DNA from: Flavobacterium pectinovorum
GTDB lineage: Bacteria; Bacteroidota; Bacteroidia; Flavobacteriales; Flavobacteriaceae
Direction: 5' to 3'
Length of the DNA stretch: 64,000 nucleotides
Assembly: GCF_006438875.1 (NCBI RefSeq)
Contig: NZ_RCZH01000015.1
Span: 94,901-158,900 of the forward strand
The notes below the pieces were generated by a model. That model searched no databases. It was given only the letters and a program-made list of their open reading frames with translations, and was not told the DNA's origin. Positions 16,852 through 26,100 of the stretch are shown piece after piece; position 1 is the first letter of the stretch; every line of letters starts with the position of its first letter. A program made the position numbers and the translations under genes.

Positions 16852-17445
16852 ATGAAAATTATCATTATAGGTGCCACTGGCACAATGGGAACTTATCTAT
16901 CAGCTGCTCTTGAAAATGAACATGAAGTGGTACGAGTCGGTTCAGACAGCGGAGACTTTCACGTAAACATTACATCGACAGAATCCATCGAGCTTTTTTT
17001 TAAACAGGTAGGTAAATTCGACGCACTTATTTCAACTGCCGGACCAACTTATGTAGGGCCTTGGTCAAAAATGGACGATGTAGCATTTAGAAAGGGCGTA
17101 GAAGGAAAAATGATGGGACAGATTAACTTGGTACTAATTGGCCAAAACTATATCAATCCTAAAGGTTCGTTTACCCTTATCACAGGTGCATTAACAAATG
17201 AACCTCAAAAAAACTTTGCCAATGCATCGGCAGCAAACGGAGCGGTTGAAGGATTTGTGCGCGGAGCAGCAATTGAATTAGAAAACGGCATCCGGATTAA
17301 CGCGGTCAGCCCAACAGTTATAGAAAATTCACCACAGTATTTTCCTTATTTCCCCGGCGAAATTCCAACAACTATGCGACAATTAGAATTCATGTTCCGA
17401 AAAAGTGTTTTTGGCACTGTGACTGGACATGTGATAACCCCTTAA
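16852..17445 (+). CDS. Divergent short-chain dehydrogenase/reductase
   Basis: 197 residues from the ATG at 16852. The nucleotide-binding turn is IIIGATGTMGTYLS and the core strand is DALISTAGPTYVG. The usual catalytic Tyr-xxx-Lys is absent: the corresponding helix reads ASAANGAVEGFVRG. This is known in a small SDR group of about 200 residues, so it is a family trait rather than damage. The gene stands alone behind its own AraC-type operator. Substrate unknown. Confidence 0.8.
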   Translation: MKIIIIGATGTMGTYLSAALENEHEVVRVGSDSGDFHVNITSTESIELFFKQVGKFDALISTAGPTYVGPWSKMDDVAFRKGVEGKMMGQINLVLIGQNYINPKGSFTLITGALTNEPQKNFANASAANGAVEGFVRGAAIELENGIRINAVSPTVIENSPQYFPYFPGEIPTTMRQLEFMFRKSVFGTVTGHVITP

Positions 17446-17545
17446 ATTTTATTCTCGAAAGCGACCAATGACCTGTGGTTTATAAAAATAAATTTCAATA
17501 AAAAAATTTGACAAATGCAGTATAGGCAAGGATTGAGACGATTAA

Positions 17546-17565
17546 GTTCAAATCCTGCTCTCCCA
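17546..17565 (+). other. tRNA 3'-end-like fragment (possible attachment-site scar)
   Basis: GTTCAAATCCTGCTCTCCCA has the form of a T-loop (TTCAAAT) followed by the 3' side of a T-stem and acceptor stem. The sequence before it does not form the rest of a tRNA: no GGGAGA 5' arm, and a poor T-stem. A terminator follows at once, as after real tRNA genes. This is what integration at a tRNA 3' end leaves behind. Confidence 0.4.
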
Positions 17566-17568
17566 ATT

Positions 17569-17600
17569 AAAAAGTCCTAATAAAAATTAGGGCTTTTTTT
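17569..17600 (+). terminator. Intrinsic terminator after the tRNA-like fragment
   Basis: AAAAAGTCCTAAT pairs with ATTAGGGCTTTTT (one G-T pair) around an AAAA loop, with a 3' T-run. Confidence 0.8.
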
Positions 17601-17658
17601 CATGGCTAAAATTCAATGCTAAAAATTCCAAATTAAAATGGATCAGGAGCAAAAGTTA

Positions 17659-17695
17659 AGTATTGGCAAAAAGCTTCAATCTTTTTGCCAATACT
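17659..17695. terminator. Perfect 15-bp hairpin between convergent genes
   Basis: AGTATTGGCAAAAAG (17659-17673) and CTTTTTGCCAATACT (17681-17695) with a 7-base loop. It lies 7 bp beyond the mreB stop and between convergent SDR and mreB, so it may stop transcription from both sides. No long T-run follows. Confidence 0.5.
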
Positions 17696-17702
17696 CATGT
17701 AT

Positions 17703-18731
17703 TTATTTTATAAGTACACTTTTATATTTAGCGATGTCTTTTAAAACAATACCTGTACCTCTAACCACGGCTCTTAAAGGATCTTCTGCAATAAATACAG
17801 GTAATTCTGTCTTTAGTGATATTCTTTTATCAAGCCCACGCAATAGTGCTCCTCCTCCTGCGAGATACAATCCCGCATTATAAATGTCGGCAGCAAGTTC
17901 CGGCGGCGTCAATGAAAGCGTAACCATAATCGCATCTTCAATTCTCTGTATTGATTTATCCAAAGCTCTTGCAACCTCCCTATAGGTAACTGTAACTTCT
18001 TTAGGTTTACCGGTTAGCAAATCCCTTCCACGAACTGTTATATCACTGGGAGCATCCTCAAGTTCTTCCATTGCAGCACCAACATCAATTTTTATTGCCT
18101 CTGCAGAAGCATCTCCAATATACAAATTATGATGCGTTCTCATATAATACAAGATATCATTTGTAAAAACATCTCCGGCAATTTTTATAGATTTGTCACA
18201 AATTATACCTCCAAGGGCAATAACGGCAATTTCAGTAGTTCCGCCTCCAATATCTACTATAATGTTTCCTTGAGGAAGCATAACATCCAACCCCATTCCA
18301 ATAGCAGCTGCCATAGGCTCATGAATTAAAAACACTTCTTTCCCATTTACGCGTTCGCAAGACTCCTTTACTGCTCTCATTTCTACTTCTGTTATACCAC
18401 TAGGAATACATACAACCATTCTTAGTGCAGGAGTAAAAAAGCTTTTCTTCAGTTCCGGTATATTTTTTATAAACCAACTGATCATTTTCTCTGAGGCATC
18501 AAAATCTGCAATCACTCCATCTTTTAATGGTCGGATTGTTTTAATATTTTCATGTGTTTTACCCTGCATTAAACTCGCTTCTTTACCTACAGCAATAATT
18601 TTCCCATTTCTAATATCCCGCGCCACAATTGACGGACTGTCTACTACGATTTTTCCGTCATAAATTATCAAAGTATTAGCAGTTCCTAAATCCATAGCTA
18701 TTTCCACTATCATAAAATCAAATAAGCCCAT
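17703..18731 (-). CDS. MreB/Mbl-type actin-like protein (lone paralogue)
   Basis: 342 residues, normal MreB length. The actin-fold ATP-binding segments are visible: phosphate 1 MDLGTANTLI, connect 1 around HEPMAAAIGMG, phosphate 2 NIIVDIGGGTTEIAV, adenosine motif YLAGGGALLRGL. MreB filaments guide cell-wall synthesis at the inner membrane. Housekeeping mreB is usually followed by mreC and mreD. Here there are none: the gene is alone between a terminator hairpin and a 500-bp gap, which suggests a second, specialised copy. Confidence 0.9.
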   Translation of the reverse strand: MGLFDFMIVEIAMDLGTANTLIIYDGKIVVDSPSIVARDIRNGKIIAVGKEASLMQGKTHENIKTIRPLKDGVIADFDASEKMISWFIKNIPELKKSFFTPALRMVVCIPSGITEVEMRAVKESCERVNGKEVFLIHEPMAAAIGMGLDVMLPQGNIIVDIGGGTTEIAVIALGGIICDKSIKIAGDVFTNDILYYMRTHHNLYIGDASAEAIKIDVGAAMEELEDAPSDITVRGRDLLTGKPKEVTVTYREVARALDKSIQRIEDAIMVTLSLTPPELAADIYNAGLYLAGGGALLRGLDKRISLKTELPVFIAEDPLRAVVRGTGIVLKDIAKYKSVLIK

Positions 18732-19231
18732 AATATAGTTTTGTTTAACAACGCTATTATTACAGCTTTATTCTCCAAAAACAGGAAAATTTCAATACGC
18801 TTCTTCCCTCTGCCAAATATTGTGGTACAAAAAGTAACCATCGCCAACCAGATGTATTATTTTGCTCTGCTTATTTCAGAAAGCTTTGTGTATTCTTCAA
18901 TGAATTCATATCCGTTTCTTCCCGCTTATTACTATCAAAAAAGATAATTTATGGAAGAAACTGAGGAACATTTTCTTATGATCGAATATATTCGAGAGCC
19001 TTAAGTGCTGATTCTTGTAAAATTATTTCTTCTGCAAAAGATGTTTTTCAGCAATTCGTTTTGCAACTAATATAACTTTCAAATTGTAAAATTTGCATAA
19101 ATCTTGTTGCAATTTATAATTTGAAACCATGAACAGCCTGTAAACACTCAGATTTCGTATAATAGAAATTAAATTTGTTAGTAGACGTACACTAAAAAGT
19201 GTTGATTTTTTAACCAATTAATTATTCATTT
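18732..19231. other. Intergenic region upstream of the sulfatase
   Basis: About 500 bp with no convincing gene. An imperfect inverted repeat at 19077-19126 (TTTCAAATT ... AATTTGAAA, about 20 bp per arm) lies about 105 bp upstream of the sulfatase start and might be regulatory. Two short reading frames here lack family features. Confidence 0.35.
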
Positions 19232-21601
19232 ATGAAAAGTATTTCACTCTTAATCCTATCGATTGCATTTTCAGGCGTATTATCGACACCTTGTAATGCA
19301 CAGAATACCACTTGGCCAGATCGGACAAATTTACCGGTACAACCTTATCAAAAACCAACTAAAATTGCACCAAGTCTTAAGGAATCAGTAACTCCAGAAT
19401 GGCCAAAATTAATTTCGGCACCAAAAGGAGCTCCAAACGTATTATTGGTCATGACTGATGATGTTGGTTTTGGGGCATCGTCTGCTTTTGGAGGACCAAT
19501 ACCTACACCTACTTACGAAAAGCTTGCTTCACGCGGAATAAAATACAATCGTTTTCATACCACTGCGCTTTGTTCTCCGTCTCGTGCCGCTTTAATTACT
19601 GGGCGAAACCAACATCAGGTTGCTACAGGTATAATAATGGAACTATCAACTCCGTACGAAGGTTATAATAGCGAAGTTCCCAAAAACTGTGGATCAATTG
19701 GTGAAATTCTAACTATGAATGGTTATGGAACGAGTTGGTTTGGTAAAAATCACAATGTTCCAAATGCTCAGACCTCTCCGGCGGGTCCATTTGATCTCTG
19801 GCCAACCGGATTAGGGTTTGAAAAATTCTACGGATTTCTAGGAGCAGATTGTGATCAGTTTGCACCTCCGCTTTATGACAATATTGAGCCGGCATCTCCT
19901 TTTATAGGCAATCCTGATTATATTCTTGATGAAGATTTGGCAAATCAAGCTATTAAATGGATTCATCAGCAAAGAGCAGCATCAGCTACTAAACCTTTCT
20001 TTGTGTATTATACGCCCGGAACCGCGCACGCACCACATCAGGCACCTAAAGAATGGATTGCTAAGTATAAAGGCAAATTTGATATGGGATGGAATAAACT
20101 TCGCGAAATGACATTTGCAAGACAAAAAGAAATGGGTGTTATTCCTCAGGATGCTGTTTTAAACCCAACCCCGGACGACTATAAAAAATGGGACGATCTT
20201 ACGCCGGAATTGAAAAAAGTTTGTGCCCGTGAAATGGAATGCTATGCTGCAGCTTTATCTTTTGCTGATTATCAAATTGGACGTTTGATTAAAACAATTG
20301 AAGATATGGGTGAATTAGACAATACTCTTATCATCTATATTCAAGGAGACAACGGTTCAAGCGCCGAAGATCCAAGCGGAATTGGAATGACGAGCGAAAT
20401 TGGTATTGTTGCCAATGGAAATGTCGATGATCCTAAATTCATGTACGATCATATTGATGAACTTGGCGGGCCTAAAATGGAAAATCATTTCTCTCACGGT
20501 TGGGCTCATGCTATGAATACACCTTACCAATGGGATAAAAAAATCGCTTCACATTTAGGAGGCTCACGCACTTCCATGGTCGTTTCATGGCCTGACAGGA
20601 TCAAAGATGTTGGTAGTATGCGAAGCCAATTTACCCACATTATCGATGTAACACCAACAATTCTTGAAGCAGTAAAAATTCCGCAGCCTAAAACAATTAA
20701 TGGTTTTAAACAAGAACCTATTACAGGAACAAGTTTCGTTTATACTTGGGATAATCCTAAAGCACCGGAAAGACATACAACTCAATATTTTGAAGTAATA
20801 GCAAATCGTGGTATTTACCATAATGGTTGGTTAGCCAATACAACTCCTATAAGACTCCCGTGGGTAAGTATGGGAAAATCATCTGAAGATCCTGTTAAAG
20901 ATTATAAATGGGAATTATATGATCTAACGAAAGATTACTCCCAATCTAAAAATCTTGCAGCTCAGAATCCGGCAAAGCTGAAAGAACTTCAGGACGTTTT
21001 TATGGCCGAAGCCAAAAAAAATAAAGTATTTCCGCTTGATGATCGTTATGTAGAACGTTTACTTCCGCAAAACCGGGAACAGCCAAATGTAGGACGTAAA
21101 TCATTTACGTATTATCCCGGAACAATTAGGATTCCTGCTGAGTTAGCACCTAATTTAAAAAATGGATCTTTTTCTATTACTGCAAGTTTAGATATTCCGA
21201 AAAGCGCAAATTCTGATGGAATTATTCTTACTCAGGGTGGTTATTTTGGCGGATTGGCCCTAACCTTATTAGACGGAAAACCAACTTTTCTATATGCCAG
21301 ATCCAATTATCCAACTGAAAAATGGAAAATTCAATCTTCAGGAAAATTATCTCCCGGTAAAAATACAGTTGTGGCAGATTTCAAATATAATGGTCCCGGG
21401 ATGGGTAAAGGAGCTACTGTAACAATTTCAGTAAACGGAAAAAATGTTGCAACGGGAGATATTACCGCAACAGTTCCTGTAGCATTTACAGATGAAGGTT
21501 TTAATATCGGAGAAGATACCGGAACTCCCGTAACTCTTGATTATAAAGTACCATTTAAGCTTGAGGGAGTCATTGAAAAAGTGGTAGTTGATCTCAAATA
21601 A
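19232..21601 (+). CDS. Periplasmic type I sulfatase with C-terminal beta-sandwich domain
   Basis: 789 residues. Signal peptide 1-23 ends CNAQ. The alkaline-phosphatase-like core starts at VLLVMTDDVG, with metal-binding Asp76/Asp77. The formylglycine site is Cys114 in CSPSRAALITGRN, so activation by an FGE- or anSME-type maturase is needed. The metal site continues at IYIQGDNGSS. The last 160 residues form a beta-rich, LamG-like domain, which explains the extra length. It removes sulfate from esters or sulfated glycans. No glycan-degradation gene is adjacent, so the substrate is open. A terminator follows. Confidence 0.93.
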   Translation: MKSISLLILSIAFSGVLSTPCNAQNTTWPDRTNLPVQPYQKPTKIAPSLKESVTPEWPKLISAPKGAPNVLLVMTDDVGFGASSAFGGPIPTPTYEKLASRGIKYNRFHTTALCSPSRAALITGRNQHQVATGIIMELSTPYEGYNSEVPKNCGSIGEILTMNGYGTSWFGKNHNVPNAQTSPAGPFDLWPTGLGFEKFYGFLGADCDQFAPPLYDNIEPASPFIGNPDYILDEDLANQAIKWIHQQRAASATKPFFVYYTPGTAHAPHQAPKEWIAKYKGKFDMGWNKLREMTFARQKEMGVIPQDAVLNPTPDDYKKWDDLTPELKKVCAREMECYAAALSFADYQIGRLIKTIEDMGELDNTLIIYIQGDNGSSAEDPSGIGMTSEIGIVANGNVDDPKFMYDHIDELGGPKMENHFSHGWAHAMNTPYQWDKKIASHLGGSRTSMVVSWPDRIKDVGSMRSQFTHIIDVTPTILEAVKIPQPKTINGFKQEPITGTSFVYTWDNPKAPERHTTQYFEVIANRGIYHNGWLANTTPIRLPWVSMGKSSEDPVKDYKWELYDLTKDYSQSKNLAAQNPAKLKELQDVFMAEAKKNKVFPLDDRYVERLLPQNREQPNVGRKSFTYYPGTIRIPAELAPNLKNGSFSITASLDIPKSANSDGIILTQGGYFGGLALTLLDGKPTFLYARSNYPTEKWKIQSSGKLSPGKNTVVADFKYNGPGMGKGATVTISVNGKNVATGDITATVPVAFTDEGFNIGEDTGTPVTLDYKVPFKLEGVIEKVVVDLK

Positions 21602-21710
21602 ACGACATCTTTTTTCTTCAATCGATTTTCAACCGAATAAAATTGAATTACTTACTATTCGTAATTACATGCCTTAAATCCTTATATAATTACGTATCAT
21701 TTTTTTAACA

Positions 21711-21748
21711 AAAAAACTCCAAAATCAGATAGCTTTGGAGTTTTTTTT
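21711..21748 (+). terminator. Intrinsic terminator of the sulfatase gene
   Basis: AAAAAACTCCAAA (21711-21723) pairs with TTTGGAGTTTTTT (21734-21746) around a 10-base loop, with eight T residues. It lies between convergent genes and may act on both strands. Confidence 0.88.
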
Positions 21749-21855
21749 AAAAATTAGTTGGCAAATAAAGAGCACGAACAATAAATACGATGTAACGGAT
21801 TTATTAATTTATAATATTATAACAAAGACATGTTTTTTTATGATCTCCTTGATGC

Positions 21856-23091
21856 TTAAACCGGGATATAAATAGTGAATTTTACTCCTTCCATCGGGAT
21901 ACTTGATGCTGTAATGAATCCATTGTGGTTTTCAACAATTTTCTTAACAATTGCAAGACCAATTCCTGTTCCTTCATAAAGATCCCGTCCATGCAACCTT
22001 TGGAAAACGCCAAAGATCTTTTCACTATGCTGTGGTTCAAAACCTATTCCGTTATCCTCAAAAGTAATGTAACAGTATTTTTGCTGAGGAGACAATTTTT
22101 CGTTTTGTAATGTTGCACCGTCAGCAATGAGACTTTTAATGGTGATTTGCAACGGCATATCTTTTTTTGCAAATTTAATGGCATTGCTCACTAAATTTTC
22201 CAACAGTTGTACAAACTGAAACGGAATAATATCGATATTTCCGTTAAAGTCAGTTTCAATCACAACTTTCTTTTCCTGAATATTTTCGCGTAAAGCTTCC
22301 TTCACATCAGCAAAAACAAGATTTAAATCGGTGCTTTCAAATTTTCTGTCTATAATATTGGTCCGTGAAAATGTCAGCAAACTACTTATTAATTCTCTCA
22401 TTCGAGTTGTCGAATACAAAATTCGTTCAAATTTCAGTTTTCCATCTGCCGACAAATTAGGATATTCATTACTCAAAATAACATTTACGAAAGTTTGAAT
22501 TTTTCGTAAAGGCTCCTGGAGATCATGGCTGGAAATATACGTAAAAGCATCCAGCTCCATGTTTTTGTTTTTCAGCTCAGCAGCATGTTTTTCGATCGCT
22601 GCATATTGTGCAGCTAACGTTTTATTTGTTTTTAAGATGATTTCGTTTAGGGCATTTGTTTCCTCTTCTTTAAGCCGCAGTTCTAGATTTTTCTTATACA
22701 ATTCCGTAAAGACCGACACTTTTGCCTGCAAAATTTCTTTTGACAGAGGCTTTATCATGTAATCTACTGCTCCGGATTGATATCCTTTAAAAATATATTC
22801 CGTTGTATTCATATTGGCAGTCAAAAATATGATTGGAACATGTTTAAGTTTGTCGCTTTGACGAATCATTTCTGCTGTTTCAAAACCATCCATCAAAGGC
22901 ATTTGAACATCCATTAAAATAATAGCAAAATCTTGACTTTTTAAAAGAATTCTAAGCGCATCTTTACCCGAAGATGCCTCAACAAATTGATACCCTTTAT
23001 TTGCTAAAATAACCTGCAATGACAATAAATTTTCTTTTTTGTCATCAACAAGTAATATCTTAATGGGATGTTCTGCTATTTTATTTTCCAT
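21856..23091 (-). CDS. Response regulator-histidine kinase hybrid (REC-HisKA-HATPase)
   Basis: 411 residues and no membrane segment. The N-terminal receiver is ILLVDDKKEN with phospho-Asp in IILMDVQMPLMDG. A coiled coil spans about 125-180. The HisKA domain has the phospho-His in SSHDLQEPL, and the HATPase has an N box (NLVSNAIKFA) and a G box (GTGIGLAIVKK). It lies 14 bp downstream of the giant HAMP kinase gene on the same strand. A receiver in front of a kinase suggests it relays phosphate within this cluster. Confidence 0.9.
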   Translation of the reverse strand: MENKIAEHPIKILLVDDKKENLLSLQVILANKGYQFVEASSGKDALRILLKSQDFAIILMDVQMPLMDGFETAEMIRQSDKLKHVPIIFLTANMNTTEYIFKGYQSGAVDYMIKPLSKEILQAKVSVFTELYKKNLELRLKEEETNALNEIILKTNKTLAAQYAAIEKHAAELKNKNMELDAFTYISSHDLQEPLRKIQTFVNVILSNEYPNLSADGKLKFERILYSTTRMRELISSLLTFSRTNIIDRKFESTDLNLVFADVKEALRENIQEKKVVIETDFNGNIDIIPFQFVQLLENLVSNAIKFAKKDMPLQITIKSLIADGATLQNEKLSPQQKYCYITFEDNGIGFEPQHSEKIFGVFQRLHGRDLYEGTGIGLAIVKKIVENHNGFITASSIPMEGVKFTIYIPV

Positions 23092-23105
23092 CGAATATCA
23101 AATTA

Positions 23106-26100
23106 TTATTTAAGCCAAACACGCATTAACGATGACAATTGCTCAACATTTACCGGTTTTGTAATGTAGTCAGACGCACCGGATTCGATACAGCGCTGTC
23201 TGTCACCTTTCATCGCTTTTGCCGTAACGGCTATAATTGTAAGGTCTTTATGTCTGGCATCACTTCTTATGTTTTTCATCGTTTCATAACCGTCCATTTC
23301 CGGCATCATGATATCCATTAAAACAATATCTATTTCCTCATCTACATTCAGCAAATTAATCGCTTCCTGTCCGCTTTCTGCACTAATTACCTCTAGACCA
23401 TAACGTTCTAAAGCTGTTGTAAGCGCAAATAAATTTCGCACATCATCATCGACAAGCAGTACTTTTTTGCCCGGCAAAACCTCTTCCTGCAAATAAAAAG
23501 ATTCTATTCGTTCTTTCATTTCTTCCGGAAGTTCCTTGTGAACCCTGTGCATAAAAAGAGCGGTTTGATCGACCAGTTCATCTAATGAATTTGCCGATTT
23601 TGTAATAATACTATGTGCAAATCTATTTAATCTGGCATGCTGTTTCTTGGTTACATCTCCCGCAGAATGGATAATAAGTGCCGTTTCCTGACCCGCAATA
23701 TTATTCTCCAAATCACTTAAAAGATCCAGTCCGTCAGCATCCGGCAATACTAAATCTAAAATAATACAATCAAATGAATTTTCACGCAATAATGCAACAG
23801 CTTCCGTGGCTTTTTTTGCACTAAACAGTTTTATATCTTCTCCTTTTACAGCTTCGATTATTCTTTGAAGATCAAATTCATTATCATCAACAATTAAGAG
23901 GTTTTTAGCCTTTTTATTTTTGAAATCGTGAATATCATTAAAAAGATAGGTAAGGGAATCATTTTTAACCGGTTTTAGCAGAAAATTTCTTGCGCCGCGT
24001 TTCAAGCCTTTATTTCTTTCGTCTTCTCCTGAAATAATATAAACCGGAATATGGCGCAAATTGAAGTCCGTTTTCAATCTGTCTAATATTTTCCAGCCGC
24101 TTGTATCAGGCATATTAAGGTCCATTGTAATTGCATGAGGATGAAACTGATTGATAAAGTCGATTACATCATTTCCTTTAGTGGTAACAATCGCTTTTAT
24201 ACCATGCATATGCGCCTGATCCAGCATTATTTTTGCAAAAATCAAATTATCCTCGGCAATCAGCAATACTTTATCTTCCGGTTTGATGTCGGTTCTGTCA
24301 TCGCCAACCTCATCTACAAAGAATAAATCAATATCTGAACGATTTAATCCATTTGAAGGCAATGATTTCAAACGACTTTTTGCTGCCGGTTTCACATCTG
24401 TTTCACCTGTAATTTCGATATCTTCTGCATCAGCAATAAAAATATATTTCAGAGGCAGGAACAAGGTAAATTTACTTCCAACATTGGTTTCACTTTCCAA
24501 TTCAATACTTCCACCCAATAAATCAGATAAACCACGGCTGATTGATAATCCCAAACCAGTTCCGCCATATTTTCTGCTCGTTGAACCTTCGGCTTGTTGA
24601 AACGCTTCAAATATGATGTTTTGTTTTTCTTTGGAAATTCCAATTCCCGAATCTGAAATCTCGAAAGCAACAACGGCTTCTGCCATTTCAAGATTCGCGT
24701 TCTTTGTTTTCCAATTGTTATTTGCTTTATAAATTTTAAACGAAACTTCGCCTTTTTCGGTAAACTTAAAGGAGTTCGATAGCAGGTTTTTAAGAATTTG
24801 ATTGAGTCGTTGTGAATCTGTTTCCATTAATTCCGGCAGACTTTGATCCATTTCAATTTTGAAACGAAGGTGTTTTGCCGCCGAAATTGGATTGAAAGTA
24901 GACTCTACAAATCGGCTGATTTCAGCAAAACTAATCGGATTGTATTCTACAGAAATATAACCGGATTCAATTTTAGAAAGATCCAGAATATCATTAATCA
25001 ACTGAATAAGGTCATCGCCGCAAGAATTGATTGTCTTGGCAAACTGTATCTGCTGTTCTGATAAATTTCCATCGCGATTTGCAATTAATTCATTCGCCAA
25101 AATCTGCAAACTATTCAACGGTGTTCGAAGCTCGTGCGACATATTTGCCAGGAACTCCGACTTATATTTTGATGTTAAAGTCAGCTGATCAGCTTTTTCT
25201 TCTAATGCTTTTCTGGCTACCTCAACCTCTTGGTTTTTAAGTTCTACTTCTTCTTTTTGGTTTGCCAATAAAAAGGCTTTTTCTTCCAGTTCTTCATTCG
25301 TATTTTTTAATACTTCCTGCTGACTTTTAAGTTCTCCTGCCAGCGATTGTGACTGTACTAATAATTCCTCCGTTCTTGAATTGGACTCGATCGTATTCAA
25401 TACAATTCCAATACTTTCCGTTAATCCTTCAAGGAAATCTAAATGCGTTTGGCTAAAAGTATCTAATGATGCTAATTCAATTACGGCTTTTAATTGTCCT
25501 TCAAAAAGTACGGGTAGAATAATGACATCTTTTGGTTTGGCATCACCGAGACCGGAATTAATTTTGATATAATCTTTCGGTACATTGCTTAGAATAATTC
25601 TTTCTTTTTCTATCGCAACCTGACCAATTAATCCTTCTCCCATTGCATATTGCGTTGGTGAATTTTTACGTTTAATGTATGCGTATGAAGCAATTAGGTT
25701 TAGTTTTGAATCCAAAAACTGCTCATCTTCCTGAAGAATATAAAACAATCCGTGTTGTGCTGTAACTACCGTGGCAAGTTCTGAAAGAATTTTTTTTGTA
25801 ACCGAATTAAGTTCTTTCTGTCCTTGAAGCATTTGGGTAAATTTAGCTAAATTCGATTTCAGCCAATCCTGTTCCTGGTTTCTTAGCGTTGTTGCTTTCA
25901 GGTTTGAAATCATTTGGTTGATTGTATCTTTTAGAGCTTCCACTTCTCCTTTAGCCTCAACACCAATAGTTCGGGTTAAATCTCCTTGTGTAACCGCAGA
26001 GGCCACTTCCGAAATTGCGCGTACCTGAGTGGTCAAATTCGCCGCAAGCTGGTTTACGTTTTCAGTTAAATTTTTCCAGGTTCCGGAAGCTCCGGGTACA

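Noticed and set aside
18741..18947. 68-codon frame upstream of the sulfatase
   Set aside because: No homology-like motif, atypical composition, no promoter; probably chance.
19023..19217. 64-codon minus-strand frame
   Set aside because: Overlaps the inverted repeat region; no recognisable features.
24283..24600. 105-codon antisense frame in the giant kinase
   Set aside because: Shadow of the HATPase/receiver region, no domain signal.
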